This document shows, one piece after another, positions 9,249 through 19,025 of a DNA stretch of 64,000 bases. Position 1 is the first letter of the stretch. Each line of letters opens with the position of its first letter. The position numbers and the translations under genes are program-made. This DNA is from Neptunicella sp048268085 (lineage in GTDB: Bacteria > Pseudomonadota > Gammaproteobacteria > Enterobacterales > Alteromonadaceae), in the NCBI RefSeq assembly GCF_048268085.1, contig NZ_JBLWWF010000010.1:77097-141096 (forward strand), in the 5' to 3' direction. Under the pieces are notes generated by a model. It was not told the DNA's origin and searched no databases. It saw only the letters and a list, made by a program, of their open reading frames with translations.

Positions 9249-10436
9249 ATGAATAAAACGTGGATAAAAATAGCGCTCCCAATAGCGGTATTAGGCGCAG
9301 GTGCATTAGGAATGTTGGCAATCAACGCCTCGGCGCAACAGGAAAAACAGAAAGAACCGTTAGATCTGCGCCCAACGGTAAAGGTCGAATCGGCGTTTGC
9401 ACAGGATTATCAAGTGCAAATCAGTGGCTTTGGTGAAGTCAAACCTCTGGAAAGCACTTTAGTGTCGGCACAAGTTGCCGGTGAAGTGGTAAGCTGGCAC
9501 CCCAACTTTGTCGCAGGGGGGTTGATACGTCGAGGGGATATTTTATTCAGTATAGAAAAAGATCAGTATGAAGCCGCTTTATTGCAGGCCGAATCTGACC
9601 TTTCATTGGCTCAAGCCCAATTAATCGAGGAACAAGCCCGGGCTGATGTTGCCAAACAAGAAACCAAAAGTATGCCCGCCAATAAGATAACAGATCTGTA
9701 TTTACGCAAACCGCAAGTGCTGAGCGCCAAAGCAAAAGTCAAATCTGCACAGGCCAGTTTAAAAATAGCCCAACGTGATCTGGATAATTGCGATGTAACG
9801 GCCCCCTACGATGCGTTAGTCATAAGCCGTGACCTTGGGGTGGGGCAATTTGTCAATAAAGGCGCCCAAATTGGCGAAATATATAATATTGAATACGCTG
9901 AAGTGACCTTCCCTATTGCCGGCTTTGATAGTGAATTTTTATCGTCAAATCTGTCCGGCCAACCGGCAACGGTCACGTCCAACCAAGCTCGTCCATTTAG
10001 CCGTTCAGGCACCATCAGTCGTGATTTAGGTATTATCGACAAATCAACCCGTATGAGCCAATTGGTTGTGCGCATCACCGATCCATATAGTCTTCAGGTT
10101 AAGGCACCGGCCATAAAATTTGGTAGTTATGTTCAAGTGAATTTTGCCGGCAAAACATTGCAGCAGATTTATCGCCTGTCACAGGACTTAGTTAGCAATC
10201 ACACGGTTTGGCTGGTCAATGACGAACAAAAACTGGAGTCTCGTCAGGTGAATGTGGCGCGTGAAGACGGCGCCTACTTCTTGATTAACGATGGACTGGA
10301 AAATGATGACCAATTGGTGTTAACCCTGCCTGAATATCCACAGGATGGCATGCAAGTCAAAATTGCCGGACAAATGGACACTGCCCAGACCGAAACCGCT
10401 GACACGGCTGCAATCATCGCAAAGCAAGCTGATTAG
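9249..10436 (+). CDS. RND efflux periplasmic adaptor (membrane fusion protein, pump 2)
   Basis: 395 residues with an N-terminal hydrophobic anchor (about 7-29). The layout matches the pump 1 adaptor: first lipoyl half (VSAQVAGEVVSWHPNFVAGG), a helical hairpin (about 105-180) and second lipoyl half (CDVTAPYDALVISRDLGVGQF). It is recognisably paralogous to the pump 1 adaptor but well diverged. The permease gene begins 5 bases after its stop. Expected role is coupling the permease to an outer-membrane TolC-like duct; cargo unknown. Confidence 0.93.
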   Translation: MNKTWIKIALPIAVLGAGALGMLAINASAQQEKQKEPLDLRPTVKVESAFAQDYQVQISGFGEVKPLESTLVSAQVAGEVVSWHPNFVAGGLIRRGDILFSIEKDQYEAALLQAESDLSLAQAQLIEEQARADVAKQETKSMPANKITDLYLRKPQVLSAKAKVKSAQASLKIAQRDLDNCDVTAPYDALVISRDLGVGQFVNKGAQIGEIYNIEYAEVTFPIAGFDSEFLSSNLSGQPATVTSNQARPFSRSGTISRDLGIIDKSTRMSQLVVRITDPYSLQVKAPAIKFGSYVQVNFAGKTLQQIYRLSQDLVSNHTVWLVNDEQKLESRQVNVAREDGAYFLINDGLENDDQLVLTLPEYPQDGMQVKIAGQMDTAQTETADTAAIIAKQAD

Positions 10437-10441
10437 GGAAA

Positions 10442-13400
10442 ATGAATATGTCGTCCAACGAGAGCAAACAAACAGGCTTAATCGCCTATTTTGCCAACAA
10501 TTCTGTTGCCGCTAATTTGTTGATGTTTTTTATCATTATCATGGGGATCATCAGTTATTTTACTATTCAGCGACAAATGTTTCCGAATATTGAAATCAAC
10601 TATATCAATATCAACGCCACCTATCGCGGTGCGTCACCGCAGGAAATTGAAGAAGGGATCCTGATTAAAATTGAGGAAGCCCTGAAAGATGTCACGGAAA
10701 TCAAGAAAGGTGTGTCACGGGCGTTTCGCAATAGCGGCCGGATTAGTTTGGAAATTTATCCGGATCAGGATCTGCAAGAAGTGCTGGATAAAGTCAAACA
10801 GCGGGTTGACAGTATTGCGACCTTTCCTGCGGATATGGAACCGGTAACGGTGTCACAGGCTGAATTTCAACAAAATGTGATTAATATGTCGTTGGTAGGC
10901 GATATTCCGCTGACCGAGCTTAAGCCCATTGCCAAGCAGGTTGAAGATGAATTGTTGCAGCTAAACAATGTGTCTTTGGTCAATGTCAACGTGCCCGATG
11001 ATGAAATTGCCATTGAGATCCAACCTGATGTGCTGCGTAAATACAATTTGACCCTAAGCGATGTGACGCAGGCAATTCGCAATTATTCTTCCAATTTTTC
11101 TGCCGGACAACTGCGTACCGATTCGGGCATGATTTCTGTTCGAGTTGAGAACCAGTCATACAGTGGTGAAGAGTTTCGACATATTCCGGTTAAAATTGGC
11201 AGCCATGGCGCCAAGGTTGAACTACAGGATATCGCCGTTATTAAAGACGAATTTACTGAAGGCCAACGATATTTCAGATACTCTGGTCAAAACGCCATTA
11301 TGATTCAGGTCAAGGCGACTAAAGATCAAAATATCATCCCGGTAGCCAAATCAGTCAAAGACTATATAGACCATCGAAACAAGACATTACCCAAAGGTAC
11401 ACAATTAGAAGTACTGGTCGATATGACCTATTACCTCAACGCTCGTTTGGACATGATGATATCCAACCTGATTGAGGGGGCCATTCTGGTCGCCATTATG
11501 TTATCGCTTTTTTTGCGTTTTCGTTTGGCCTTATGGGTGATGATTGGCCTGCCAGTATGTTTTCTTGGCGCGGTAATGTTGATGCCGGTATTTGGCGTGA
11601 CCATTAATATTCTTTCACTATTCGCCTTTATTATGGTGTTAGGCATTGTAGTCGATGATGCCATTGTTATTGGTGAAAGTGCCTATACCGAAATAGAAGA
11701 AAAAGGGGGCGGCGTAGAAAACGTGGTGCGTGGTGCCAAAAAAGTCGCCACACCCGCCACTTTCGGGGTATTAACCACTATTGCGGTGTTTGCGCCTTTT
11801 ACCTTAACCAGTGGTCCGGATGGGGCATTCTTTTACAATATCGCGATTGTGGTTATTTTATGTCTGACGTTCAGTTTGATCGAGTCAAAGCTGATATTGC
11901 CCGCCCATCTTGCCCATACCCACTTTAAACCGGTTAGAGAGGACAATTGGCGTACCCGTTTTAATAAGAAGTTTTTTGCCTTTGTTAACGGTCCTTATAA
12001 AAACTTTGTGACACTTTGCACAGAATGGCGCTGGGTAGTGTTCTGCGCGTTTATTGCGTTGCTAATGTTCAGTATTGGCCTGATTATGGCTAACTATGTA
12101 CGCATGGTTCCTAATCCTAAAGTGCCACATGATTTCCCCAGTATTTCTCTGGAGATGAACGAAACCGTATCTGATCAGGCCACCATCGACGCACTCAAAA
12201 CCATTGAAAATATGATATTGGACGTCGAGAAACAGATTAAACAGGAATATGGTCAAGGTATGGTGCGTGATACGCTGGCGTTTAACCAGGGTCGCACCGA
12301 AGCCCAGGTTCTGGCTCCACTGGTAGAGGAAGAATTACGCCCGTTCAATACCTTTGAATTAGCGCGTCGCTGGCGCGAAGCGATGCCCGTTATCCCCGGC
12401 TTAAAATCATTGACAATAAGAGATGATGTTAATGGTGGCGGCGATGATGGTGAGCTTGGTTATCTGTTATTTGGTCCAGATATCAATACCTTGAATGATG
12501 CCGGACGAAAGTTTATTGCTATGTTACAGCAACAGAAAGGCCTGTATGACATCAGTTCCACCATTGATCCGGCCAGCAAAGAAATTCAGATGGAGTTACT
12601 CCCCGTCGCCTATGACTTAGGGTTGAATCTGTCATCTATTGCCAGTCAAATCGGTGCCAGTTTTTATGGTGGCGAAGCGCAAAGAGTGATTCGTGATGGC
12701 GAGGAAGTTCGGGTGATGGTCCGTTACCCTAAATTAACTCGTGAACAGTTTTCGGAGCTTAAATATGCCGTGGTGACGACCCCATCAGGTAAAGAAGTCA
12801 TGCTTGGCGATGTGGTGACATTAACTGAAAAACCCGGTATCAGCTATATCAGACGTGAATCCGGTTACCGCAGCGTATACGTATTTGGTGCCATTGATGA
12901 AGAGGCGGTAGAACCAAATGAAGTGGTGAAAACCATAAAGGAAAAACTGCTACCGGAACTTAAAGCGGAGTTTCCTAGCGTTAAAACCGAGTTAGGCGGT
13001 GCAATAGAAGAACAACAGGCCCAGCAGAGTGAACAAATCATGTTTTTCATCGCGGGCATGATTATGGTGTATATCCTGCTGGCAGTACCGTTAAAAAGTT
13101 ATGGGCAGCCCATTATCATTATGTCGGTTATCCCGTTTAGTTTAACGGGGGCCATATGGGGGCATTTTCTGTTCTCGATGGATTTGAGCATGATGTCGAC
13201 CTTTGGCTTAATTGCCGCCGCCGGTGTTGTGATCAATGACAGCCTGGTGATGACCGATTATGTTAACCAGCGGCGACGTGAACACGGTGTAGCAATCAAA
13301 GATGCGGTAATTGAAGCCGGTTGTGCACGTTTCAGAGCCATTACCCTGACCTCAATCACCACCTTTGTTGGCGTACTACCGATTATGTTTGAATCCAGCT

Positions 13401-13600
13401 TACAGGCCAGCTTTGTTATTCCTATGGCAGTTGCATTAGGGTTTGCCGTGCTTTACGCCACCGTCGTGACATTGGTGCTGGTACCCTGCCTGTATTTGAT
13501 TTTGGATGACTTACGTAAACCATTCAGCTGGCTTAAACGTAAAATGTTTGGACGTGCCCAACCGGTTGTCGATAATCACCATCCGCAAACAGACAGTTAA
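10442..13600 (+). CDS. RND-family efflux permease (pump 2)
   Basis: 1052 residues, the same length as the pump 1 permease and paralogous along its whole length (for example TGLIAYFANNSVAANLLM here against TGLIAWFARNSVASNLLM). TM4 has GIVVDDAIVIGE with the aspartate pair; TM10 has GVVINDSLVMTDY, again Asn-Asp where AcrB has the Lys940 region. A second ATG lies at 10448, so the start is uncertain by two codons. It ends just before a strong terminator. Substrate cannot be predicted; membership in the HAE1-like exporter group is by general architecture. Confidence 0.95.
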   Translation: MNMSSNESKQTGLIAYFANNSVAANLLMFFIIIMGIISYFTIQRQMFPNIEINYININATYRGASPQEIEEGILIKIEEALKDVTEIKKGVSRAFRNSGRISLEIYPDQDLQEVLDKVKQRVDSIATFPADMEPVTVSQAEFQQNVINMSLVGDIPLTELKPIAKQVEDELLQLNNVSLVNVNVPDDEIAIEIQPDVLRKYNLTLSDVTQAIRNYSSNFSAGQLRTDSGMISVRVENQSYSGEEFRHIPVKIGSHGAKVELQDIAVIKDEFTEGQRYFRYSGQNAIMIQVKATKDQNIIPVAKSVKDYIDHRNKTLPKGTQLEVLVDMTYYLNARLDMMISNLIEGAILVAIMLSLFLRFRLALWVMIGLPVCFLGAVMLMPVFGVTINILSLFAFIMVLGIVVDDAIVIGESAYTEIEEKGGGVENVVRGAKKVATPATFGVLTTIAVFAPFTLTSGPDGAFFYNIAIVVILCLTFSLIESKLILPAHLAHTHFKPVREDNWRTRFNKKFFAFVNGPYKNFVTLCTEWRWVVFCAFIALLMFSIGLIMANYVRMVPNPKVPHDFPSISLEMNETVSDQATIDALKTIENMILDVEKQIKQEYGQGMVRDTLAFNQGRTEAQVLAPLVEEELRPFNTFELARRWREAMPVIPGLKSLTIRDDVNGGGDDGELGYLLFGPDINTLNDAGRKFIAMLQQQKGLYDISSTIDPASKEIQMELLPVAYDLGLNLSSIASQIGASFYGGEAQRVIRDGEEVRVMVRYPKLTREQFSELKYAVVTTPSGKEVMLGDVVTLTEKPGISYIRRESGYRSVYVFGAIDEEAVEPNEVVKTIKEKLLPELKAEFPSVKTELGGAIEEQQAQQSEQIMFFIAGMIMVYILLAVPLKSYGQPIIIMSVIPFSLTGAIWGHFLFSMDLSMMSTFGLIAAAGVVINDSLVMTDYVNQRRREHGVAIKDAVIEAGCARFRAITLTSITTFVGVLPIMFESSLQASFVIPMAVALGFAVLYATVVTLVLVPCLYLILDDLRKPFSWLKRKMFGRAQPVVDNHHPQTDS

Positions 13601-13608
13601 TTGCAAAA

Positions 13609-13633
13609 TAAAGGCACCTAAGGTGCCTTTTTT
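13609..13633. terminator. Bidirectional intrinsic terminator
   Basis: AAAGGCACCT and AGGTGCCTTT form a nearly loop-less palindrome with a T-run (TTTTTT) on the plus side and A-rich bases on the other. It ends the pump 2 operon; its right arm overlaps the end of the convergent RDD gene. Confidence 0.82.
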
Positions 13634-14739
13634 GCAACTCCTTGGTGCTTGGGTAAATTGGTTTGTATTACCAAGGTTTCAGATATTTTATCCTGAATAG
13701 CTTGCCGATTCGGATCCCAGTATATTTGTAAAAATCCCAGCAAGCCGGTTGCTAATCCCGCACCATAACCCCCATAACGACCAAAACTTTCCCACAAATT
13801 TAAACTTTTGCCATCCAGTCTTATCACTTTAATCGACCACAGTTTTTTACCTGGTGTTTGCCCTTTCCACCACGCGGTAAAAACAGTGAAATAAAATGCG
13901 GACCAACCAAAACCAATGCCTAAATCGGTCGCAATAGCTTCCAGCCAGACAATAATTCCAGGGGCAGTGGTGGTAGTATCTTGTTCCTTCTCAGCGACGG
14001 CTTCTTCCCTTTTCTCAGCTGGCTGTGACGCAGCCGTCTCATCGGGTTGCTCTGGATGTAATTGTTGATATTGGGTACGCATCGCCAATAACAGCTCGTC
14101 TCTGGCGTCTTTACTTAAGTTCCCCGGCAACTGCCGAGTCGTTTCTGCCATTAGCTCATACGCTTCATTGGTATCAATATTAAGGCGCGCCATATCCGCG
14201 GTCATATCGGTTAATACCGGTTGCCAACAACTTTGTGCGGGCGCACATTCGCCCTGCTCGATCTGCCCAGCCTGTTTTTTTATTCTGAGCAAATATTTTA
14301 CCGATAACGCTGCCAACTCAACGCCATTGCCAGTTAATACTGGTTTACCATTAATTTGCGTTCGATTATCCGATTCCTTGTCATTAAGAATGTCAAAAAC
14401 CCCCACTGCAACCACGAACAACAACAAGGCAACAAACAAGCGCAATAACTTACGCGCAAAACGAAAACGCTGAGCTTGGGCTAACTTGTTACCCGCACGC
14501 CAAAATGCCCAAGCAGAAAGTCCGGCCAATACCAGACTGTTTAATGAGGTTAGTAAGGCAATAAAAATAAAGTCTGTCAGTAATGCACAACCACGTCGCA
14601 TAGGGCTGGCCAACGGCGTACCAATGAGATCATCTGCAACACCAAATGCGTAAGGTGTGACAATTTCACGTATTTCTTTAGCCGTCATGTTGCTATCAAG
14701 ATCCCTTTGTTCTACGTGTAAATTCTCATCTGGTCGCAT
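13618..14739 (-). CDS. RDD-family membrane protein with a large internal insert
   Basis: 373 residues. The RDD signature helices appear twice: near residues 40-80 (SPMRRGCALLTDFIFIALL) and after residue 265 (FTAWWKGQTPGKKLWSIKV, then FGRYGGYGAGLATGLLGF). Between them lies an unusual stretch of about 150 residues (roughly 115-260) that is polar, has two cysteines (GECAPAQSCW) and ends in a low-complexity Glu/Ala/Thr linker. Most RDD proteins are about 150-250 residues, so this insert is notable. The gene starts 14 bases after the VWA gene stop and is probably the last gene of the MoxR-VWA-RDD operon. Function is not established. Confidence 0.85.
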   Translation of the reverse strand: MRPDENLHVEQRDLDSNMTAKEIREIVTPYAFGVADDLIGTPLASPMRRGCALLTDFIFIALLTSLNSLVLAGLSAWAFWRAGNKLAQAQRFRFARKLLRLFVALLLFVVAVGVFDILNDKESDNRTQINGKPVLTGNGVELAALSVKYLLRIKKQAGQIEQGECAPAQSCWQPVLTDMTADMARLNIDTNEAYELMAETTRQLPGNLSKDARDELLLAMRTQYQQLHPEQPDETAASQPAEKREEAVAEKEQDTTTTAPGIIVWLEAIATDLGIGFGWSAFYFTVFTAWWKGQTPGKKLWSIKVIRLDGKSLNLWESFGRYGGYGAGLATGLLGFLQIYWDPNRQAIQDKISETLVIQTNLPKHQGVAKKAP

Positions 14740-14753
14740 CGTTTCTACTCTTG

Positions 14754-15923
14754 TTATAAGGTTTTAATGGCTTGGCTAATGCCTTCTACTGTTAGCGGAA
14801 ACATGCGTTTTTCCATTAACTGCTGGATTAATTGAATTGATGAATAGTAAGACCAATGTCGCTGCGGTTGAGGATTGAGCCAAACAGCATGGCCAAAATG
14901 CTCCAGCAAACGCTGTAGCCAAACCGCTCCCGGCTCCTCATTCCAATGCTCGACACTGCCTCCAGCATAACTTATTTCATAAGGCCCCATTGTCGCATCA
15001 CCAACAAAAATCAGTTTATAGTCATTACCATATTTATGGATAAGCTCCCAAACTGGTAATGACTGTTGATCTCTGCGTGCATTATTCCGCCACACTTTTT
15101 CATACACACAGTTGTGAAAATAAAAATACTCTAGATGTTTAAATTCACTTTTGACTGCTGAAAACAATTGCTCGCAGGACTGAATATAACCGTCCATCGA
15201 ACCGCCCACATCAAACAACATCAGCACTTTGACGGTGTTATGCCGCTCTGGCAGCATTTTAAGGTCCAGTAACCCGGCGTTATTGGCGGTCGATTCAATG
15301 GTGCCGGGCATATCCAATTCCTGCTCGGCACCGCTGCGCGCGAACTGCCTTAATTTGCGCAAGGCTATTTTCAGATTGCGGGTTCCCAACTCAACATCAC
15401 CGGCAAGATCTTTAAATTGCCGTTTATCCCACACTTTGGCTGCGGAAAACTGGCGGTTACCATCTTGACCGATGCGTACTCCTTCCGGATTATATCCATT
15501 CGCACCAAAGGGCGAGGTTCCTCCTGTGCCAATCCACTTATTACCGCCTTGATGCCGTTTTTGCTGCTCGTCCAATCTTTGTTTCAGGGTATCGATTAAT
15601 TTCTGTAACCCGCCCAAGGCTTTAATTTGCTGTTTTTCTTCCTCGCTAAATTGCCGCTCAATTTCCTTGCGTAACCATTCTTCCGGAATATTTTTACCCA
15701 GTAAGTCTATTGATTCCACTCCATCGAAATAATCGGAAAACGCCCGATCAAAGCGATCGTAACGTGTTTCATCCTTGACTAAACACAAGCGCGATAAATA
15801 GTAAAACTGTTGCATATCAGCAAACACCAAATGAGACTTTAATGCCTGTAATAGATCCAGCAATTCTCTTAGGGTGCATCCCACCTGGTAGCGACGCAGG
15901 GTAAAGAAAAAATCAACTAACAT
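14754..15923 (-). CDS. CoxE-like VWA-domain protein, partner of the MoxR ATPase
   Basis: 389 residues. The N-terminal half is helical and charged (YFFTLRR-type start, then about 90-160 with many Lys/Gln/Gly); the C-terminal half is a von Willebrand A domain with MIDAS-like motif LMLFDVGGSMDGY. The second MIDAS position is Gly instead of Ser (D-V-G-G-S), as is common in this CoxE-like family. VWA proteins of this kind act with MoxR AAA+ ATPases in metal insertion or remodelling of protein complexes. Its ATG overlaps the ATPase stop by one base (TAATG), so the two are made together. The client is unknown. Confidence 0.9.
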   Translation of the reverse strand: MLVDFFFTLRRYQVGCTLRELLDLLQALKSHLVFADMQQFYYLSRLCLVKDETRYDRFDRAFSDYFDGVESIDLLGKNIPEEWLRKEIERQFSEEEKQQIKALGGLQKLIDTLKQRLDEQQKRHQGGNKWIGTGGTSPFGANGYNPEGVRIGQDGNRQFSAAKVWDKRQFKDLAGDVELGTRNLKIALRKLRQFARSGAEQELDMPGTIESTANNAGLLDLKMLPERHNTVKVLMLFDVGGSMDGYIQSCEQLFSAVKSEFKHLEYFYFHNCVYEKVWRNNARRDQQSLPVWELIHKYGNDYKLIFVGDATMGPYEISYAGGSVEHWNEEPGAVWLQRLLEHFGHAVWLNPQPQRHWSYYSSIQLIQQLMEKRMFPLTVEGISQAIKTL

Positions 15924-16759
15924 TAGCGACGAGCCATAAACGCCAGCTTTTCAAACAATTGAATATCTTGTTCGTTTTTGAGTAAGGCACCGTACAAAGG
16001 GGGAATACTGTGCGTATTGTCCTTGTCACGCAGTACTTCCGGGGCGATATCTTGGGCAACTAGCAACTTGATCCAGTCGAGTAATTCAGACGTGGAGGGC
16101 TTCTTTTTCAGACCGGGAATATCACGCAAATTAAAGAAGCTTTCCAGCGCCTGACTAAGCAATTCTTGTTTCAGGTTGGGAAAATGCACATTGACAATAT
16201 TGGTCATCTCCTGCCTGTCCGGGAACTGGATATAATGAAAGAAACAGCGTCGCAAAAAAGCATCCGGTAATTCTTTTTCATTATTGGAAGTGATAATAAC
16301 AATGGGTCGTAACACGGCTTTAACCGTCTGACGGGTTTCGTAAACATAAAACTCCATCTTATCCAGTTCCTGCAATAAATCATTGGGAAACTCGATATCG
16401 GCTTTGTCAATTTCGTCGATTAGCAGAATAGCGCGTTTATCGGCTTCAAACGCCTGCCACAACTTACCTTTAACAATGTAATTGCTAATGTCATGGACTT
16501 TTTCCTCCCCCAATTGTGAATCGCGCAAGCGTGAAACAGCATCATATTCATATAATCCCTGATGAGCTTTGGTGGTGGATTTGATATGCCATTGGATTAG
16601 TTCTGCGTCCAGCGAGCTGGCCAATTCTTCAGCTAGCATGGTTTTGCCGGTTCCCGGCTCGCCTTTTATTAACAAAGGTCGCTGTAACTCAATGGCAGCA
16701 TTAACTGCCAACTGCAATTCTTCACTGGCAATATAATTCTGAGTTCCGGAAAATGACAT
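15923..16759 (-). CDS. MoxR-type AAA+ ATPase
   Basis: 278 residues, a compact AAA+ domain. Walker A is GEPGTGKTMLAEELA (about residues 37-51), Walker B is AILLIDEIDKAD, and sensor/arginine elements follow in IVIITSNNEKELPDAFLRRC. The ending GLKKKPSTSELLDWI is typical of MoxR/CoxD-like ATPases. First gene of a three-gene minus-strand operon with the VWA and RDD genes, divergent from the MBL hydrolase. In related CoxD/CoxE pairs the ATPase and VWA protein work as a chaperone or metal-insertion module; the target here cannot be told. Confidence 0.93.
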   Translation of the reverse strand: MSFSGTQNYIASEELQLAVNAAIELQRPLLIKGEPGTGKTMLAEELASSLDAELIQWHIKSTTKAHQGLYEYDAVSRLRDSQLGEEKVHDISNYIVKGKLWQAFEADKRAILLIDEIDKADIEFPNDLLQELDKMEFYVYETRQTVKAVLRPIVIITSNNEKELPDAFLRRCFFHYIQFPDRQEMTNIVNVHFPNLKQELLSQALESFFNLRDIPGLKKKPSTSELLDWIKLLVAQDIAPEVLRDKDNTHSIPPLYGALLKNEQDIQLFEKLAFMARR

Positions 16760-16986
16760 AACACCTCTTTTTACTTAGTATTTTTTAGATATAAATTCGA
16801 TTCTACTATTAAATTTACTCTCGGTGGCTGAAATGTTTTCCCCCGCATTTGCTGAAAAGGTATATGATTTAATTCTCGGGTAAATTTACCCGGTTAAGCA
16901 GGATAGAGAAATAATGTTAGTCTATTCCTATACTGACAACTCTTTGTATCAAAAGAATATTATTTAAAGACATTTGAGTACATTGC

Positions 16987-17829
16987 ATGCAATTAACTTT
17001 TTTTGGCGTAAGAGGTTCTACTCCGGCTCCCGGACGTGATTTTATCGAGTTTGGCGGTAACACGGCTTGTGTGCATGTAGAACTGGATAATGGTACGGAC
17101 ATCATTCTTGACTCGGGAACCGGGATCATTCCACTAGGCCAAAAGCTGATTAAAAAAAACACCGACATCCATCTGTTACTGACCCATAACCATTGGGATC
17201 ATATTCAGGGATTTCCGTTTTTTTCACCTATTTATCAAGCGAATCGTAATATCTTCATCACCCCGGGGTTAACTAAATTAGCCGAGCATGATGCTATTTT
17301 ACAGCAGATGTCTGGTAGTTTATTTCCTGTACACCACCAATCTCTGTCGGCCAATATTCAAATAAACCCGGTCAAAGAAAGCCAAAACAGTTGGACGCTA
17401 CACGGCGCAACGATTAATCGTTTAACCATGAATCATCCCGGTAATGGCAGTTCTTATGTTATCGAAGCCGATGGCGCCAAAATAGCCTATATCACCGATA
17501 ACGAATTGTATCCCCCGTACAAAAAAGAGACTGACTTTCTGGATTTTGTCGATTTTGCCCAAGGTGCAGATTTACTTATCCACGATGCCCAGTACCTGTT
17601 TGCCGATATGCCAGCTAAAGCCGGCTGGGGACATTCGATTGCCGAAGAAGCAGTCAAACTGGCGCTGGCATGTAAAGCTAAAAATCTGGCTCTGTATAGT
17701 CATGATCCCAGTCGTACCGACAGCAGTTTGCGTGAACTAGAGTCTCACTGTCGGGATGTGGTTACCGTTGCTGAAGATGGCTTACAGGTTTTTGCCGCGG
17801 CTGAAGGAATGAATTTTAACTTTAGCTAA
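16987..17829 (+). CDS. Metallo-beta-lactamase-fold hydrolase
   Basis: 280 residues. The metal-binding HxHxDH motif is HNHWDH at 67-72, and later ligands are seen at TMNHPGNGSSYVIEA, YITDNE and the aspartate of LLIHDAQYL; the ending has LALYSHDP. The N-terminus FFGVRGSTPAPGRDFIEFGG is characteristic of a subfamily related to tRNase Z-like and phosphodiesterase enzymes. There is no signal peptide, so it is cytoplasmic. The substrate is not known. It is followed 65 bases later by a patatin-like gene in the same direction, possibly co-transcribed. Confidence 0.9.
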   Translation: MQLTFFGVRGSTPAPGRDFIEFGGNTACVHVELDNGTDIILDSGTGIIPLGQKLIKKNTDIHLLLTHNHWDHIQGFPFFSPIYQANRNIFITPGLTKLAEHDAILQQMSGSLFPVHHQSLSANIQINPVKESQNSWTLHGATINRLTMNHPGNGSSYVIEADGAKIAYITDNELYPPYKKETDFLDFVDFAQGADLLIHDAQYLFADMPAKAGWGHSIAEEAVKLALACKAKNLALYSHDPSRTDSSLRELESHCRDVVTVAEDGLQVFAAAEGMNFNFS

Positions 17830-17894
17830 TATCCGCTAGATATTTTTCAGTCTAATGGTTACTGTATGCGTCTGTTTTTTATCCATTTATCCTC

Positions 17895-19025
17895 ATGATT
17901 GAACGACAACAGTATGCATTAATGCTTACCGGAGGTGGTGCCAGAGCCGCTTATCAGGTAGGCGTACTTAAAGCGATAACTAACTTTTTACCGCGTAATC
18001 AAAGTATTCCCTTTCCGATTATTTGCGGTACCTCAGCCGGGGCGATAAACGCCACAACATTAGCCTGTTTTGCCTCTTGCTATCACCTTGGTGTACGCAA
18101 ACTGGATTGGGTATGGAAAAATCTGCAGCCCGGTGATATTTATGAAAGTGGCTTTCAATCAGTCTTCGGTTATTTATTAAAAAACTATTTTCGCAGTTCC
18201 AAATCAACCGACATGCAATCCCGCCCTACCAGTCTGTTGAATAACCAACCCCTGCGACAATTATTACGTAAGACTCTGGATTTCAGCCGGATCGATAATA
18301 ATATTGAGCGTAATTATTTACGTGCACTATGTATTACGGCATCAAGTTATACCAGTCATGATTCCATCAGTTTTTATCAAAGTAATGAACAAACTCAGCC
18401 ATGGCAGCGTTCCAAGCGTCAAGGCCAACCAGCGCAAATGAATGTAGAGCATTTAATGGCTTCGTCAGCGATCCCGCTGGTCTTCCCAACGGTAAAACTG
18501 GGTAACGATTATTTTGGTGATGGTTCTGTACACCAGTTATCACCATTGAGTGCTCCAATTCATCTGGGGGCGCAGAAAATTTTAGTCATTGGGGTCGAAC
18601 AGCCCGAAGTCCCTTACCTGCAAACCGTTAATGACCACTACCCCAGTGCCTCGAATATAGCCGGACATTTGCTTGATACGATTTTCGCCGATACCCTGAA
18701 TGCAGATTTGGAACGAGCTTATCGAGTCAACCAAACCCTCGATTTACTGACTGAAAAACAACGCAAAGAAACCAACCTGCGCAAGATTGAATGTCTGGAA
18801 ATTAACCCCAGCGAAAATTTTAATCAAATTGCCGCTAAACATTACCACCACCTTCCCGCCGGCATTCGCTCTCTGTTGCGGCTAGTGGGATTAAAGCCCG
18901 ATGTGGAGTCCAGCTTACCCAGTTACCTGCTATTTGATCATCACTTCTGTGCTGAAATCATTGGCGTGGGTTACAAAGATGCGATGAACCGCCAAGACGA
19001 GATCCGAGATTTCTTAAATTTGTGA
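17895..19025 (+). CDS. Patatin-like phospholipase
   Basis: 376 residues without a clear signal peptide. The oxyanion loop is GGGARAAYQVG (13-23), the nucleophile elbow is GTSAG at 45-49 (Ser47), and the catalytic aspartate is in FGDGSVHQLSPLS, giving the Ser/Asp dyad of patatin acyl hydrolases. Such enzymes release fatty acids from phospholipids or lysophospholipids. The C-terminal roughly 120 residues look like the extension common in proteobacterial patatin proteins. An intracellular or membrane-associated lipid turnover role is likely; no secretion signal suggests an effector. Confidence 0.92.
   Translation: MIERQQYALMLTGGGARAAYQVGVLKAITNFLPRNQSIPFPIICGTSAGAINATTLACFASCYHLGVRKLDWVWKNLQPGDIYESGFQSVFGYLLKNYFRSSKSTDMQSRPTSLLNNQPLRQLLRKTLDFSRIDNNIERNYLRALCITASSYTSHDSISFYQSNEQTQPWQRSKRQGQPAQMNVEHLMASSAIPLVFPTVKLGNDYFGDGSVHQLSPLSAPIHLGAQKILVIGVEQPEVPYLQTVNDHYPSASNIAGHLLDTIFADTLNADLERAYRVNQTLDLLTEKQRKETNLRKIECLEINPSENFNQIAAKHYHHLPAGIRSLLRLVGLKPDVESSLPSYLLFDHHFCAEIIGVGYKDAMNRQDEIRDFLNL

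Noticed and set aside
13618..16759. MoxR-VWA set as a phage defence system
   Set aside because: No nuclease, protease or other effector is encoded next to it, and the CoxE-like pair with an RDD protein is common in ordinary chromosomes.
17895..19025. Patatin-like protein as a secreted toxin or CBASS-type effector
   Set aside because: There is no secretion signal, no nucleotidyltransferase of the CD-NTase type next to it, and its neighbour is an ordinary MBL hydrolase.
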